Shown: in pieces, positions 63,954 through 64,000 of the stretch
How the letters are laid out: every line of letters starts with the position of its first letter
How positions within the stretch are numbered: position 1 is the first letter of the stretch
Assembly: GCF_023571765.1 (NCBI RefSeq)
Contig: NZ_JAMJXC010000002.1
Coordinates: forward strand, 248,001-312,000
DNA: 64,000 nt
Direction of reading: 5' to 3'
DNA from: Xanthobacter aminoxidans
GTDB lineage: Bacteria > Pseudomonadota > Alphaproteobacteria > Rhizobiales > Xanthobacteraceae
Notes under the pieces: model-generated
Database searches by the model: none
What the model was told of the DNA's origin: nothing
Seen by the model: the letters and a program-made list of their open reading frames with translations, nothing else
Translations under genes and position numbers: made by a program

Positions 63954-64000
63954 CTAATCGACCACGGGCTGAGCCTTGCGCTCGTCCTCGCGGGCCGGAC
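63954..64000 (-). CDS. C-terminal end of a gene cut by the window edge
   Basis: The minus strand has an open frame entering at the edge and ending in TAG, reading PAREDERKAQPVVD. The charged, Arg-Glu-rich composition and the hairpin just beyond suggest a real C-terminus, but 14 codons are too few to name it. Confidence 0.35.
   Translation of the reverse strand, partial: PAREDERKAQPVVD

Overview
The window looks like chromosomal DNA of a GC-rich alphaproteobacterium of the order Hyphomicrobiales, most like Xanthobacteraceae (Xanthobacter, Azorhizobium, Ancylobacter). This placement is inferred from gene content: GapR, NepR, CarD, DUF1150 beside Hsp20, long-form Hpf followed by PtsN, Tim44-MltA-Smr, and the proB-proA-nadD-rsfS-rlmH order. 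I see no rRNA, tRNA, CRISPR array, prophage or intact insertion sequence. Nearly all of the window is core or metabolic genome. The only accessory traces are a HigBA toxin-antitoxin pair and a decayed VapC toxin fragment.

Layout. 0.3-6 kb: a M15/DUF882 peptidase, gapR, a DMT exporter, DUF1036 and TPR proteins, and the type B L36 gene. 5-11.5 kb, minus strand: obgE, a vapC remnant, proB, a membrane protein, proA, nadD, rsfS and rlmH. 11.6-18.3 kb: a secreted beta-trefoil lectin, priA with a Nudix gene and pdeM, then the opposing tim44-like, mltA, smr operon. 18.6-22.7 kb: a tripartite tricarboxylate transporter (TctC-B-A) and glucokinase. 22.7-27.3 kb: a LysR regulator divergent from an EamA exporter, an outer-membrane barrel, a Bax-inhibitor-1 protein and an SDR enzyme. 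27.4-32.4 kb: ribA, a RibD-type reductase running into cytochrome b561, hpf, ptsN, and the Hsp20-DUF1150 heat-shock unit.

32.5-42.3 kb, minus strand: FMN-type glutamate synthase-like protein, a TIM-barrel protein, a GATase, TerB, DUF1398, a YbhN-like membrane protein, kup and ahcY. 42.9-49.2 kb: carD, glutaminyl cyclotransferase with a gamma-glutamyltransferase, a nitroreductase and a double cold-shock protein. 49.4-60.7 kb: acyl-CoA synthetase, HpaI-type aldolase, an FAD oxidase, an aminotransferase, a KdgK-type kinase, HigBA, phosphomannomutase, an acetyl-CoA hydrolase/transferase and DUF429. 60.7-64 kb: an extensin-like lipoprotein and a small block that looks controlled by the general stress response.

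The most informative signals are regulatory. The Hsp20 gene has a sigma-32-type promoter and a leader hairpin that fits a ROSE RNA thermometer. A NepR-like anti-sigma factor sits downstream of a gene with an exact EcfG promoter, and a near-consensus EcfG promoter faces the opposite way toward a DUF1328 gene. Other structures worth checking are a triple tandem terminator after carD, a perfect operator palindrome at higBA, an AT-rich palindrome before ahcY, and a probable frameshift joining a RibD-type reductase to cytochrome b561.
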